From IMG/VR virus record IMGVR_UViG_3300035698_008165, positions 1-21,990 of that record: a DNA stretch of 21,990 nucleotides. The stretch is one strand, 5' to 3'. The first letter of the stretch is position 1. Each line of letters opens with the position of its first letter. Below are positions 1-6,703 of the stretch, in pieces. A program made the position numbers and the translations under genes. The DNA is from a virus. The notes beneath the pieces are model-generated. The model was not told where the DNA came from. It worked only from the letters and a program-made list of their open reading frames with translations, and did no database searches.

Positions 1-47
1 CAGAGGCAGTAACTGATAATTACATGCAAGAACTAAAAAATAAATAA
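1..47 (+). CDS. 3' end of an upstream gene (partial)
   Basis: One frame is open from the window edge to a TAA at 45-47 and encodes a 14-residue hydrophilic tail (EAVTDNYMQELKNK). The other two + frames hit stops within the first 15 bases, so this frame is the likely C-terminus of a gene that begins outside the window. It ends two bases before the next ATG, which fits the tight packing of the following genes. Nothing can be said of its function. Confidence 0.5.
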   Translation, partial: EAVTDNYMQELKNK

Positions 48-49
48 TT

Positions 50-376
50 ATGAAAACACAACACGAACAAAGAATAGAAGCGGTCAGGCAGTTCAGAGAA
101 GTCTGGCTGTTGGGAGTACTCAGGAAGGCCGGCGGAGTTATGATAACAATCTTTGGCTTTACGGTAGCTGGGTTATTGATATTATCATTTAATCATGACT
201 ATGATCTTTCCAAAATGCCGGGTAAAATCCTATCAATATTGACATGTATCTGTATCGCTTACGTATTTATCGGCGGCATAGCTCACATGTTGAATACCCG
301 GAAAATACTCAGGGAATGCAAAAGACTTGGGATAACGTATAGGGAGTGGAGAACGTTGAAAAAGAATATTAAATGA
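50..376 (+). CDS. Small membrane protein, two predicted helices
   Basis: This 108-residue protein is not recognised as a named family. A basic, charged N-terminus (residues 1-28) is followed by two hydrophobic stretches (about 30-48 and 60-80) joined by a short polar loop with Asp residues, and then by a strongly basic C-terminal tail. This suggests a two-helix inner-membrane protein with both ends in the cytoplasm. Holins can look like this, but no lysin gene is nearby and the basic tail alone is not diagnostic, so no role is assigned. Its stop overlaps the next start (ATGA at 373), implying translational coupling. Confidence 0.7.
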   Translation: MKTQHEQRIEAVRQFREVWLLGVLRKAGGVMITIFGFTVAGLLILSFNHDYDLSKMPGKILSILTCICIAYVFIGGIAHMLNTRKILRECKRLGITYREWRTLKKNIK

Positions 377-606
377 GAACGCCAAAGGAAACATCTGCAG
401 TCATAGCTAAGACAATCGAGGACATCAGAGAGGCATTAAACGTTGCGCCCTCAACTGTAATGTCAGGGTATAGCTTCTGTAACTTCCATAACAAAAAGGA
501 GTTCAGGACAATTCATGTCGATAAGCTAATCAAAGGGATCTGCAAAGAGAACAAAGTTAGTGAAAAGCATATTAGAAAGATTATGGGTTTGAGAAATATA
601 AACTAA
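373..606 (+). CDS. Small hypothetical protein
   Basis: A 77-residue, mostly helical, basic protein coupled to the preceding gene by an ATGA overlap. The C-terminal third is rich in Lys and Arg and could bind nucleic acid, but no helix-turn-helix or zinc motif is clear. I do not recognise the family. It is probably genuine because of the coupling and because the following gene starts 10 bases after its stop. Confidence 0.6.
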   Translation: MRTPKETSAVIAKTIEDIREALNVAPSTVMSGYSFCNFHNKKEFRTIHVDKLIKGICKENKVSEKHIRKIMGLRNIN

Positions 607-616
607 AACAGAGATC

Positions 617-1111
617 ATGAAATTAACAAGGAAAGAAAAAAAAAAGTTTTACGATTTTATTCGAGATAACATTAAATCTGAAATGCTATCTGGATTAGTA
701 AAAATGTACAAAGAGGAATCAGAACTTATTCGAGTGCCTGAGAACATTAAGTTTGAGGATTGTGGTGGTGAATTAGAACTTGTTTCACCTGACGGGAAAA
801 ATGTATTGGGTTCATATAAACAGCATGGAGGTATTCCTTATCTTGGTTATGCGGGATGTGATGAAGATAAAGAGAGCGACCTTTACACCGAACCCCTCTA
901 CCTCAAGCCCTGCAAGCGTGAAGACCTAAAATGTAAGGATATAGCGTATAAGTATTTTGTACCCAGTTCTAATTTTTTTGATCATTCTTCTTATTGTGTT
1001 ATTCTTAATAGTGAAGAACATGCTTATTACTTTAATAATGACACAAAAAAAGGTATAAGCATATCAACTACGGGTTGGTCTCATTGGTGGAAAGTAGTAA
1101 AAGAGAAATAG
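617..1111 (+). CDS. Hypothetical protein with A10 tract near its start
   Basis: A 164-residue soluble protein of unknown function, with a Lys-rich amphipathic N-terminus (about 1-35) and a C-terminal part rich in aromatic residues and ending in a WSHWWK segment. The start is preceded by an A-rich leader (aaaacagagatc) of the type used by several small genes here. Its codons are more AT-rich than those of the tail genes. An uninterrupted run of ten A at 636-645, in codons 7-10, could promote slippage. The gene may be an accessory (moron-like) gene, but that is inference. Confidence 0.6.
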   Translation: MKLTRKEKKKFYDFIRDNIKSEMLSGLVKMYKEESELIRVPENIKFEDCGGELELVSPDGKNVLGSYKQHGGIPYLGYAGCDEDKESDLYTEPLYLKPCKREDLKCKDIAYKYFVPSSNFFDHSSYCVILNSEEHAYYFNNDTKKGISISTTGWSHWWKVVKEK

Positions 1112-1137
1112 CCAAATATTAATTAAAAATAGAAAGC

Positions 1138-1302
1138 ATGAGAATTTACGAAGTAGAAATTTATGGTATGACAGTAGCAATGCATTTCATAGCTAAAGAT
1201 TTAGAAGATTTAATGGATCAATTATCTGGCTATGGGGAACCTCAATCTATTATGTGGGTCGCAGATGTCCAAGATCCTAAAAAAATAATTGACTCGCATT
1301 GA
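1138..1302 (+). CDS. Small acidic hypothetical protein, 54 aa
   Basis: An ATG at 1138 opens a 54-codon frame to TGA at 1302, preceded by an A-rich leader (aaaaatagaaagc) matching those before the genes at 617, 5211 and 7696. The protein begins MRIYEVEIYGM, suggesting a short beta strand, followed by an amphipathic acidic helix containing LEDLMDQL. No family is recognised. The leader, the tidy spacing from the preceding gene and the promoter overlapping its end support it as a real small gene. Confidence 0.55.
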   Translation: MRIYEVEIYGMTVAMHFIAKDLEDLMDQLSGYGEPQSIMWVADVQDPKKIIDSH

Positions 1303-1319
1303 TTAATTGATTATATTTG
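1289..1319 (+). promoter_or_regulatory. Bacteroidota-type promoter P1
   Basis: TTG at 1289-1291, a 20-nt spacer and TATATTTG at 1312-1319 match the -33 and -7 (TAnnTTTG) elements used by the primary sigma factor of Bacteroidota. Transcription would begin near 1324-1326. The -33 element lies inside the end of the 54-aa gene. The RNA would run into the terminator at 1356-1382, so P1 yields either a short RNA of about 55-60 nt or a terminator-controlled read-through into the packaging genes. Confidence 0.6.
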
Positions 1320-1344
1320 TATGCAATTTGTTCTCAATTGATTA
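1298..1344. repeat. Three direct copies of ATTGATTA
   Basis: The octamer ATTGATTA occurs head-to-tail at 1298-1305 and 1306-1313 and again at 1337-1344. The first two copies fall in the P1 spacer and run into its -7 element; the third lies just past the expected start of transcription. The placement suits a repressor or activator operator. A terminase-binding (pac or cos-flanking) site is also possible because terS lies about 660 bases downstream. The repeats are AT-rich and short, so chance is not excluded. Confidence 0.4.
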
Positions 1345-1355
1345 GGTTGGTTTTG

Positions 1356-1382
1356 GCCTCGGATAGGTTTCCGGGGCTTTTT
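1356..1382 (+). terminator. Intrinsic terminator
   Basis: GCCTCGG at 1356-1362 pairs with CCGGGGC at 1371-1377, giving a 7-bp GC-rich stem with one G-U pair and an 8-nt loop. Five T follow immediately at 1378-1382. It would stop transcription arriving from the upstream small genes and from P1. Its T-tract is shared with the -33 element of the next promoter. Confidence 0.75.
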
Positions 1383-1407
1383 GTATTAAAAAAAAAGTGT
1401 AACTTTG
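1380..1407 (+). promoter_or_regulatory. Possible promoter P2 for the packaging genes
   Basis: TTTG at 1380-1383 and TAACTTTG at 1400-1407 fit the Bacteroidota -33/-7 pair, but the spacer is 16 nt, slightly shorter than usual. The spacer contains a run of nine A (1388-1396). Transcription would start around 1412-1414, at or next to the ATG of the following gene, so the mRNA would be leaderless or nearly so. The exact TAnnTTTG match and its position right after a terminator favour a real promoter. Confidence 0.45.
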
Positions 1408-1411
1408 CCAT

Positions 1412-2005
1412 ATGCTTAAACAGCAAAGCCAAAGGCGAAAAGATAATTCTATTCTTTTAGAAGCAAAAGGAATAGGTATAAGTAACTTTAAAAATAATGT
1501 TGTTACTTTAATTCCCGGAGAAATCACAGCCCTATCACTAAGGAAATTATCTGCCTTGACAGAAATGCCAAAACAAGATGAGTATATTCATATAATAACA
1601 AAAAACGCCGTTAATTCATTTGACTTTATTGCCGCAATAGCAGACAAAGAAATAATTCTGAAATTATACATTGCCGTATATCGGATAGGCAAAAAGGTTA
1701 TCAATACGATAAAGTCAATTCAGAATCAGGGGAGAATAAATAAAATAACATTCCTGGTAAATGACGGATATCCAAAGATGCAAAGAGAAGGGTGGAATGT
1801 ATTAAAATCACATGAATCAGAAAAATGGCAAATAAAGATTGAGAACAATCATGCGAAAGTAATAGCAATAAAGACAGATTCAAATAATTATGTGATCGAA
1901 GGATCCGGGAATTTATCTATTAATGCAAGAATAGAACAGTACTTGTTTGCAAACAGTGAAGGACTATATAATTTCCACGAACAGTGGATTAACGAAATAA
2001 ACTAA
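1412..2005 (+). CDS. Phospholipase D / HKD-type family protein
   Basis: This 197-residue protein carries one PLD-like active-site motif near its C-terminus: His147-x-Lys149, Asp156, then GSGN at 164-167 and a conserved-looking Glu175. The His-Lys to Asp spacing is two residues longer than the classic HxKx4D. Single-motif members of the superfamily dimerise and cut phosphodiester bonds in nucleic acid or lipid. The stop overlaps the terS start (TAATG at 2003-2007), placing it in the packaging operon, so an activity on DNA during packaging is plausible but inferred. The start is the first in-frame ATG after the promoter; there is no Shine-Dalgarno sequence. Confidence 0.7.
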   Translation: MLKQQSQRRKDNSILLEAKGIGISNFKNNVVTLIPGEITALSLRKLSALTEMPKQDEYIHIITKNAVNSFDFIAAIADKEIILKLYIAVYRIGKKVINTIKSIQNQGRINKITFLVNDGYPKMQREGWNVLKSHESEKWQIKIENNHAKVIAIKTDSNNYVIEGSGNLSINARIEQYLFANSEGLYNFHEQWINEIN

Positions 2006-2448
2006 TGCCGGGCGGAAAAGGAAATATAAGACCAGAGGACGGTAAGCAATTTAGCTCCGATTATCAACCACAAGAAAAATGGCCGGAAGAAAGAGCTATT
2101 GAACTGGGTGAGGATTTAATTAAATGGTTAAATGAGAAAACAGAGGAGAGTGAAGATAAAGGGAATATATTCTTTGAAGAGTACCTTATTATTAAAAGAG
2201 ATTTACACCCCAATATTATAAGTTATTTAACTAAAAAATTTACGTCGTTTAGTGAGTTGATTAGGAAAGCTGGTAAAATACAAGAAATAAAGTTAGTTAA
2301 ATATGGCGTTGCAGATAGACTTCAACCAGCTATGACAAAGTTTGTTTTAACTAATCATCATGGTTATAAAGATAGGCAAGAGCAGGAAGTAAAGAAGATG
2401 GACGTGGTCGAATACAAGAATGTCTCAAAGCAATTCCCAGACAAATGA
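2005..2448 (+). CDS. terS: Terminase small subunit
   Basis: This 147-residue protein would recognise phage DNA and regulate the large terminase during packaging. The N-terminus is Gly- and Lys-rich (MPGGKGNI and on), a DUF5681-like tail common in phage DNA-binding proteins. The C-terminal half contains a helical segment followed by GVADRLQPAMTKFVLTNHHG (residues about 101-120) and GYKDRQE, a signature seen in many small terminases. It sits directly before the large subunit with an ATGA overlap at 2445. No clear helix-turn-helix is visible by eye, so the call rests on the C-terminal signature and on position. Confidence 0.8.
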   Translation: MPGGKGNIRPEDGKQFSSDYQPQEKWPEERAIELGEDLIKWLNEKTEESEDKGNIFFEEYLIIKRDLHPNIISYLTKKFTSFSELIRKAGKIQEIKLVKYGVADRLQPAMTKFVLTNHHGYKDRQEQEVKKMDVVEYKNVSKQFPDK

Positions 2449-3632
2449 TCTCCAGGACATCCACATATTACAAGATCAGAGACATCAAAGCTAAGATTAA
2501 AGTAGTTCAGGGAGGCCAGGGTGCCGGTAAGAACATATCTATAGCTCAGATACTACTTGAGGACTGCCAGCGAGACAAGGACATTACAACCGTGATGTCC
2601 AACACTTACGATAATTTAAAGGACGGTGCAATAGCTGACTTCAAATTCCTATACGATGAGATGGGATTGGATTGGGACCGGGATTACAATAAGACTGAAC
2701 ATAATTTATTTCATTGTGGGGGAGTTATTCAGTTCCGGTATATATCTGATATCAGAAGGCAGGCTGGTAAGTCTAAACGGAGGAATAAGCTATACCTGAA
2801 CGAGTGCAACAAGATGGGATGGGAGGTTGCATCCACGTATATAGGCAGAACACACGGTGATGTATACCTGGATTACAACCCTGATTTTGAATTCTGGGCG
2901 CATACTGAAGTTCCTAAATTAAAAGATGATAAAGGTAATTCAATCAGTAATCAGATCATAGTTACATATATTGATAACGAGATGTGTCCTCAATCAGAGG
3001 TTGACTACATACTATCAAGAAAGGACAATACGGAATGGTTCAGGGTGTACGGGCTTGGTAACACAGGTTATTACTCTGAGAGGCGGATATATTCATACAG
3101 CTGGATAGAGAAACCACCAGATGACGCAAGGCGTATCCCTTCAGGTATGGACTTTGGGGTATCACCAGATCCAACTGTTCTGATTGACATATGGAAAAAG
3201 GATGACAATTTATATGTTGATGAAGTGTTTTCACTAAACAACCTGATGCCTGAGAAGATAAAAGGATCTGAAAGGATGTCTATTGTCGATCAGATGTTAT
3301 TTGTTGAGCACAATAAAGGGCAGATAATCATCGCTGACAGTGCAGGGGCTACTGAGATCAGAGACCTTAAGAAGCATTTCTACAACGTAAGGGGCGTTAA
3401 AAAGACTCCTGGATCAGTGATTGACGGGATCAATAAGACCAGAGGTTACAACATATTTTTAACCAAGCGATCAATCAGCATGAAAAACGGTATTGAAAAA
3501 TGGTTCTGGAAGGTTGATATTAACGGAAAGATAATCCCAGAACCAGAAGGACATGAGCCAGACGGATTAGCCGCACTGAGGTATGTAGTGATGGAGCATG
3601 AACGATTCTCAAGATCCCAGGTATGGCATTAA
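2445..3632 (+). CDS. terL: Terminase large subunit (PBSX / Terminase_3 type)
   Basis: The 395-residue motor and nuclease of DNA packaging, at normal family length. The N-terminal ATPase has a Walker A-like loop GGQGAGKN at 23-30, a Walker B strand KLYLNEC at 115-121 (the family often has an N-E pair in place of D-E) and a YLDYNP segment at 142-146. The C-terminal RNase H-like nuclease shows three acidic positions: Asp236 in MDFG, Asp298 in IADSAG and Asp373 in EPDGLAALRY. Oddly, the residue after the P-loop lysine is Asn rather than Ser or Thr. The next gene overlaps its end by 10 bases. No portal gene follows, which is unusual. Confidence 0.95.
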   Translation: MISRTSTYYKIRDIKAKIKVVQGGQGAGKNISIAQILLEDCQRDKDITTVMSNTYDNLKDGAIADFKFLYDEMGLDWDRDYNKTEHNLFHCGGVIQFRYISDIRRQAGKSKRRNKLYLNECNKMGWEVASTYIGRTHGDVYLDYNPDFEFWAHTEVPKLKDDKGNSISNQIIVTYIDNEMCPQSEVDYILSRKDNTEWFRVYGLGNTGYYSERRIYSYSWIEKPPDDARRIPSGMDFGVSPDPTVLIDIWKKDDNLYVDEVFSLNNLMPEKIKGSERMSIVDQMLFVEHNKGQIIIADSAGATEIRDLKKHFYNVRGVKKTPGSVIDGINKTRGYNIFLTKRSISMKNGIEKWFWKVDINGKIIPEPEGHEPDGLAALRYVVMEHERFSRSQVWH

Positions 3633-4273
3633 TAAAAACAATAGAAAGGCTCAGGCTTAAGGACATGCTGATTGACCTGAATGAGTACGCAGGGCTTGCA
3701 GATGGACTGATTAAGCTGCCGCTACCCGATAAGGTTAAGATAGGGCGCAAGAGGTATAGCATCCCTGCAACGATGGAAGAGTTCACCGATAGTATCTGTT
3801 ACGGTCAGCGTGTTTACCTTACCAGGGAGGAGCCTACAGACGTCGGTTTGATCCTTAGAATTATTAATGGATACTACTATCCGATAGTCACAGGACGGAA
3901 GTGGGATGAAGATAAATGTACGTTATTAGGAAATAAAGTTTTAACTTGCAAGGTCAACGAACTATATCCGGTAGCTATGCACTTAGTTGAATTGATAAGC
4001 GAGACAGCAGAGCGGGAAACCAAACTGCTTCATAGAGAGCCTTCTAAGCTCGAACTGGCAGCAGGTATTGAGAAGCTTGACGTATTCTCTGAAATGATGT
4101 CGCTTGATTTCCTACGAGATGCAATGAAAATAACTATCCCTGAAGTACTGTTGACACCTTATAATGAATGCCTGGTCAGGTTCATGATCCAAAAAGAGAC
4201 TAATGAATTCAATGAAAGGTATATGGAGTTAATGAAAGATAAGCCAAAGAACAAATCAAAATTCACAAAATGA
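3623..4273 (+). CDS. Hypothetical phage protein, 216 aa
   Basis: A soluble, mixed alpha/beta protein of 216 residues, translated from an ATG overlapping the end of terL by 10 bases. The middle (about 45-70) reads SIPATMEEFTDSICYGQRVY; a helical stretch follows at about 110-135 and a basic tail rich in Lys and Asn ends it. The combination of a threshold-like N-terminal segment and helical C-terminus is loosely reminiscent of tail-assembly chaperones, and the next ORF overlaps it by 4 bases. I saw no convincing slippery heptamer, however, and the tape measure gene is 8 kb away. Function unassigned. Confidence 0.65.
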   Translation: MALIKTIERLRLKDMLIDLNEYAGLADGLIKLPLPDKVKIGRKRYSIPATMEEFTDSICYGQRVYLTREEPTDVGLILRIINGYYYPIVTGRKWDEDKCTLLGNKVLTCKVNELYPVAMHLVELISETAERETKLLHREPSKLELAAGIEKLDVFSEMMSLDFLRDAMKITIPEVLLTPYNECLVRFMIQKETNEFNERYMELMKDKPKNKSKFTK

Positions 4274-4590
4274 AAGAGATAGACAAATTCACATTACTTG
4301 AAGATCATCCGACTATTGCGACAGATTCTATTGTTAAATTAATAGAACAAACCTCCTGTAGACTAACGAGAGCAAGAGAAGCTCAGATAATTGAACGTTT
4401 TAAAGAATTAGGACACGAGTTTGAAACAAGAGAAGATTTTGAGATGTTTTGTAAAAGCAGATGCAGACTAGAATCGTATCCAGCTAACCTTCATAGACTT
4501 TACGCTGATAATATTTTAGTGGCCACATGGTCTGAGAACTTTACTATTGAATCAGACGGTAAAGGAGTAACAGCAATATCAGGGAAATAA
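4270..4590 (+). CDS. Hypothetical phage protein, 106 aa
   Basis: Coupled to the previous gene by ATGA. An acidic N-terminal helix region is followed by a Cys-containing segment (MFCKSRC, about residues 59-65) and a probable beta-rich end rich in Ser and Gly. The two cysteines do not make a zinc-binding set with others in view. No family recognised. Position between packaging and structural genes suggests a virion-assembly role, without direct evidence. Confidence 0.6.
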   Translation: MKEIDKFTLLEDHPTIATDSIVKLIEQTSCRLTRAREAQIIERFKELGHEFETREDFEMFCKSRCRLESYPANLHRLYADNILVATWSENFTIESDGKGVTAISGK

Positions 4591-4595
4591 ATTCA

Positions 4596-5192
4596 ATGCC
4601 GAAAAGGGATAAACGATATTACAACTTCAATGCTGGTAGGCAACCTGCTAAAGGATCAAAGAGGTATGGTCTGTCTGGCATGGATGACCTACGCACACCG
4701 GCAGCAGGAGTGTCTAAGATACTAGGAAAGGAGCCAACAGTAACAGCCTTCAAGGGCGGAATAGTTCAGGCGTTCGCAGACAATCTGGATAATGCAGTAG
4801 CATTTAATGTACAGCTTCCACACTCATACGAAGAGGGATCAATGATTTATTTTCATGTACATGTTATCATACCAACGGCCGGAGCAGGTGGAGGGGCTGA
4901 GAATATAAAGTTAGACTTCACTTATTCATGGGCTAATGTAGATGAAGCATTCCCGGTGGAAACGCCTGTAAGTGTAACATATGATGTACAGGACATTGCA
5001 GCAGACACGCATTTTTATATTGAGATTGCAGATATTGTAGGAACAGGTAAGAAGATAAGCTCCATACTGGTATGCTCATTAACACGGGATGTATCAGTAG
5101 CTAATAACTATGCAGATGATATATATTTATCAGAGTTAGACTTTCATGTTCAGCAAAACTCAAACGGATCAAAACAACAGTGGATAAAATAA
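4596..5192 (+). CDS. Probable virion structural protein (beta-rich)
   Basis: A 198-residue protein with a basic, flexible N-terminus (1-35) and a long run of alternating hydrophobic residues suggesting a beta-sandwich. Recognisable elements are the EGSMIYFHVHVIIP segment (about 79-92), a YSWANVDEAFP stretch (about 108-118), the ISSILVCSLTRD strand (about 155-166), a LSELDFHVQQ segment (about 180-189) and a Gly-Ser-Lys end. I recall this combination from uncharacterised phage structural proteins, often near tail genes. It is not a recognised HK97-fold capsid protein. The copy number and place in the virion cannot be read from sequence. Confidence 0.65.
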   Translation: MPKRDKRYYNFNAGRQPAKGSKRYGLSGMDDLRTPAAGVSKILGKEPTVTAFKGGIVQAFADNLDNAVAFNVQLPHSYEEGSMIYFHVHVIIPTAGAGGGAENIKLDFTYSWANVDEAFPVETPVSVTYDVQDIAADTHFYIEIADIVGTGKKISSILVCSLTRDVSVANNYADDIYLSELDFHVQQNSNGSKQQWIK

Positions 5193-5210
5193 ACTAAAAA
5201 CATAGAAATT

Positions 5211-5393
5211 ATGAGAGAAAAACCTCCAATAGGATTAATGCCCAGAAAAATACATGAAGAGAATGTTAAGGCGAAACGATTTAATGAAGTATGTGGAGCT
5301 ATTACAAGATATTATAATACAGGAATGGAAATAGATATTGAATGGATTGAAGAATATAATGAACTGATAAAAGATGATAACCGCAGCACTTAA
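5211..5393 (+). CDS. Small conserved phage protein (PPIGLMPR type)
   Basis: A 60-residue protein starting MREKPPIGLMPRKIHEEN, followed by a helix and a C-terminal DIEWIEEYNELI segment. Short proteins with a PPIGLMPR N-terminus and an EW(I/V)EELNEL end recur in phages and prophages of Gram-negative bacteria; their function is unknown. An A-rich leader (aaaaacatagaaatt) precedes the ATG. The end overlaps the next gene by 20 bases. Confidence 0.7.
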   Translation: MREKPPIGLMPRKIHEENVKAKRFNEVCGAITRYYNTGMEIDIEWIEEYNELIKDDNRST

Positions 5394-5814
5394 AACAATA
5401 CTAACAGCCTCAGGATGTACCCTTGTTCTATATGAACAGGACCGGCTTGCTAACCTGTATACAGATCAATCAGATCAGGACGACATCATAGGACTTATAA
5501 CCCAGCTTAACACCATGACCCTCGAGGTTAGAGCGAACGCTATACATGAGCATTATGCACCCCTGTATATCGAAGTATCAAAACAAGTAAGCCTTGAGGA
5601 CAACGCAGATAACAATGAGGTGCGGCTTCAAACCCTGCTGAATATCTGTAAGGACATTATCATAAGGATAATCGGGGAGGCTATATTTAAGAGTGTGGGA
5701 CCAGTGAGTGTTGAGAAGATTACTGAGAACAAATACGATGCTAATGTCATAGGGTGGGTTATGACCCTTGACCTGTACTATTTATTCAATGAATTACGAG
5801 ATCCTTGTTTATGA
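5374..5814 (+). CDS. Probable neck / tail-associated protein, 146 aa
   Basis: This mostly helical protein of 146 residues has segments typical of small head-tail or tail-terminator proteins: an N-terminal helix, a polar middle with a QTLLNICKDIIIRIIGEAIF helix (about 86-105) and a C-terminal mixed part ending in GWVMTLDLYYLFN. Its position before a gp10-like gene fits a neck or tail-completion role. I do not recognise a named family. Its start overlaps the previous gene by 20 bases and its stop overlaps the next ATG as ATGA, so all three are translationally linked. Confidence 0.6.
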   Translation: MITAALKTILTASGCTLVLYEQDRLANLYTDQSDQDDIIGLITQLNTMTLEVRANAIHEHYAPLYIEVSKQVSLEDNADNNEVRLQTLLNICKDIIIRIIGEAIFKSVGPVSVEKITENKYDANVIGWVMTLDLYYLFNELRDPCL

Positions 5815-6260
5815 ATTTAGCTCAACTCATAAAGCCTGAACTGCTGCAACTGATACAGAACATCGGTACTAAGAATATGTACTCCGGGAATAAGATACCT
5901 GGTTCTGTGATGAAAATGTTCACCATTGACGAGCGCACGGACGGGGCTGGCATATTAGTACCATACTGGATCAGCGTATTACAGACAGGCAGGGGACCAC
6001 GCAAAGGCTCAAAGTATATGGGTTTTGATAAGCGGATCTTTAAATGGATGAGTAAGAACGGTATGTTCAAGTCATCAACGCTGAAAGGCAAAAAGAATGA
6101 AGCACGGTTCATGACATGGTACATCAACAAGTATGGTAACAAGCAGTTTCGCAATAAGGTATTTGTTGACATCTATGAGACAGAGCGAAGAAAAACAATA
6201 GCTAAGATTAACGCTAAGATAGGTACTGAGCTACACAGAATAACAATGGAGATAATATGA
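5811..6260 (+). CDS. Tail-completion / neck-like protein (HK97 gp10-like candidate)
   Basis: The frame is open from a TTG at 5805, but the ATG at 5811 makes an ATGA junction with the previous stop, so the 149-residue start at 5811 is preferred. The protein is basic. It has a helical N-terminus, a central VPYWISVLQTGRGPRKGSK segment and a C-terminal alpha/beta part ending in a long basic helix. The aromatic plus TGRGPR-type core is reminiscent of phage neck/tail-completion proteins that join head and tail. This rests on pattern similarity and gene order only. The next gene overlaps it by four bases. Confidence 0.55.
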   Translation: MNLAQLIKPELLQLIQNIGTKNMYSGNKIPGSVMKMFTIDERTDGAGILVPYWISVLQTGRGPRKGSKYMGFDKRIFKWMSKNGMFKSSTLKGKKNEARFMTWYINKYGNKQFRNKVFVDIYETERRKTIAKINAKIGTELHRITMEII

Positions 6261-6514
6261 ATTATCATATAACCAGCGCTATATTAAGATTTGAAGAGGG
6301 CAAAGTTATTGACGGTAAGCCGTCATGGAACGCTTTTCATAAAGGTTATGACTATCCGGAGGTTGAGAATGTTGCTGTAATTGGAGTACTAAAATGGGAT
6401 ATGATGATTGAGCAGTACTGTTATTATCCTGAATGTCCTTGGTGGCACAAGCAAATCATCCTATCTGAGAAACTACTGAATGAGATAACTGAATTTATAA
6501 AAACATTGAAATGA
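6257..6514 (+). CDS. Small hypothetical protein, 85 aa
   Basis: ATGA overlaps on both sides place this 85-residue ORF firmly in the operon. The sequence is rich in aromatic residues (three Trp in YCYYPECPWWHKQ and nearby) with two Cys, and ends in an amphipathic helix. No family recognised. Confidence 0.55.
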   Translation: MNYHITSAILRFEEGKVIDGKPSWNAFHKGYDYPEVENVAVIGVLKWDMMIEQYCYYPECPWWHKQIILSEKLLNEITEFIKTLK

Positions 6515-6702
6515 TTGAATGTCCTAAAGTAACAACAGATTTTTTAAAAGAATGTCATCCTGGATATCAAGAACCATTTAGTATTTCTATTAGGCGAGTA
6601 AGCAAATGTCTTTTTAGTAGACGTTTGGGCTTCCAGGGAAATAGGATATTTGGATTGTCGGTATGTATTAGATTATTTGGATTCAATATAACTAAGACTT
6701 AA
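6511..6702 (+). CDS. Small basic hypothetical protein, 63 aa
   Basis: A 63-residue basic ORF beginning at an ATGA overlap with the gene before it and ending one base before the ATG of the tail gene at 6704. It contains three Cys and several Arg-Phe pairs but no recognisable motif. Coding status rests on position and lack of any gap. Confidence is moderate because the composition is not distinctive. Confidence 0.45.
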   Translation: MIECPKVTTDFLKECHPGYQEPFSISIRRVSKCLFSRRLGFQGNRIFGLSVCIRLFGFNITKT

Positions 6703-6703
6703 A

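Noticed and set aside
4240-4280. Programmed -1 frameshift between the genes at 3623 and 4270, as for tail-assembly chaperones
   Set aside because: The overlap is a simple ATGA and no good XXXYYYZ slippery heptamer is visible just before it; the tape measure gene is far away.
5805-5811. TTG start at 5805 for the neck-like gene
   Set aside because: The ATG at 5811 forms an ATGA overlap with the previous stop, the common pattern here, while the extension would add only two residues from a weak start codon.
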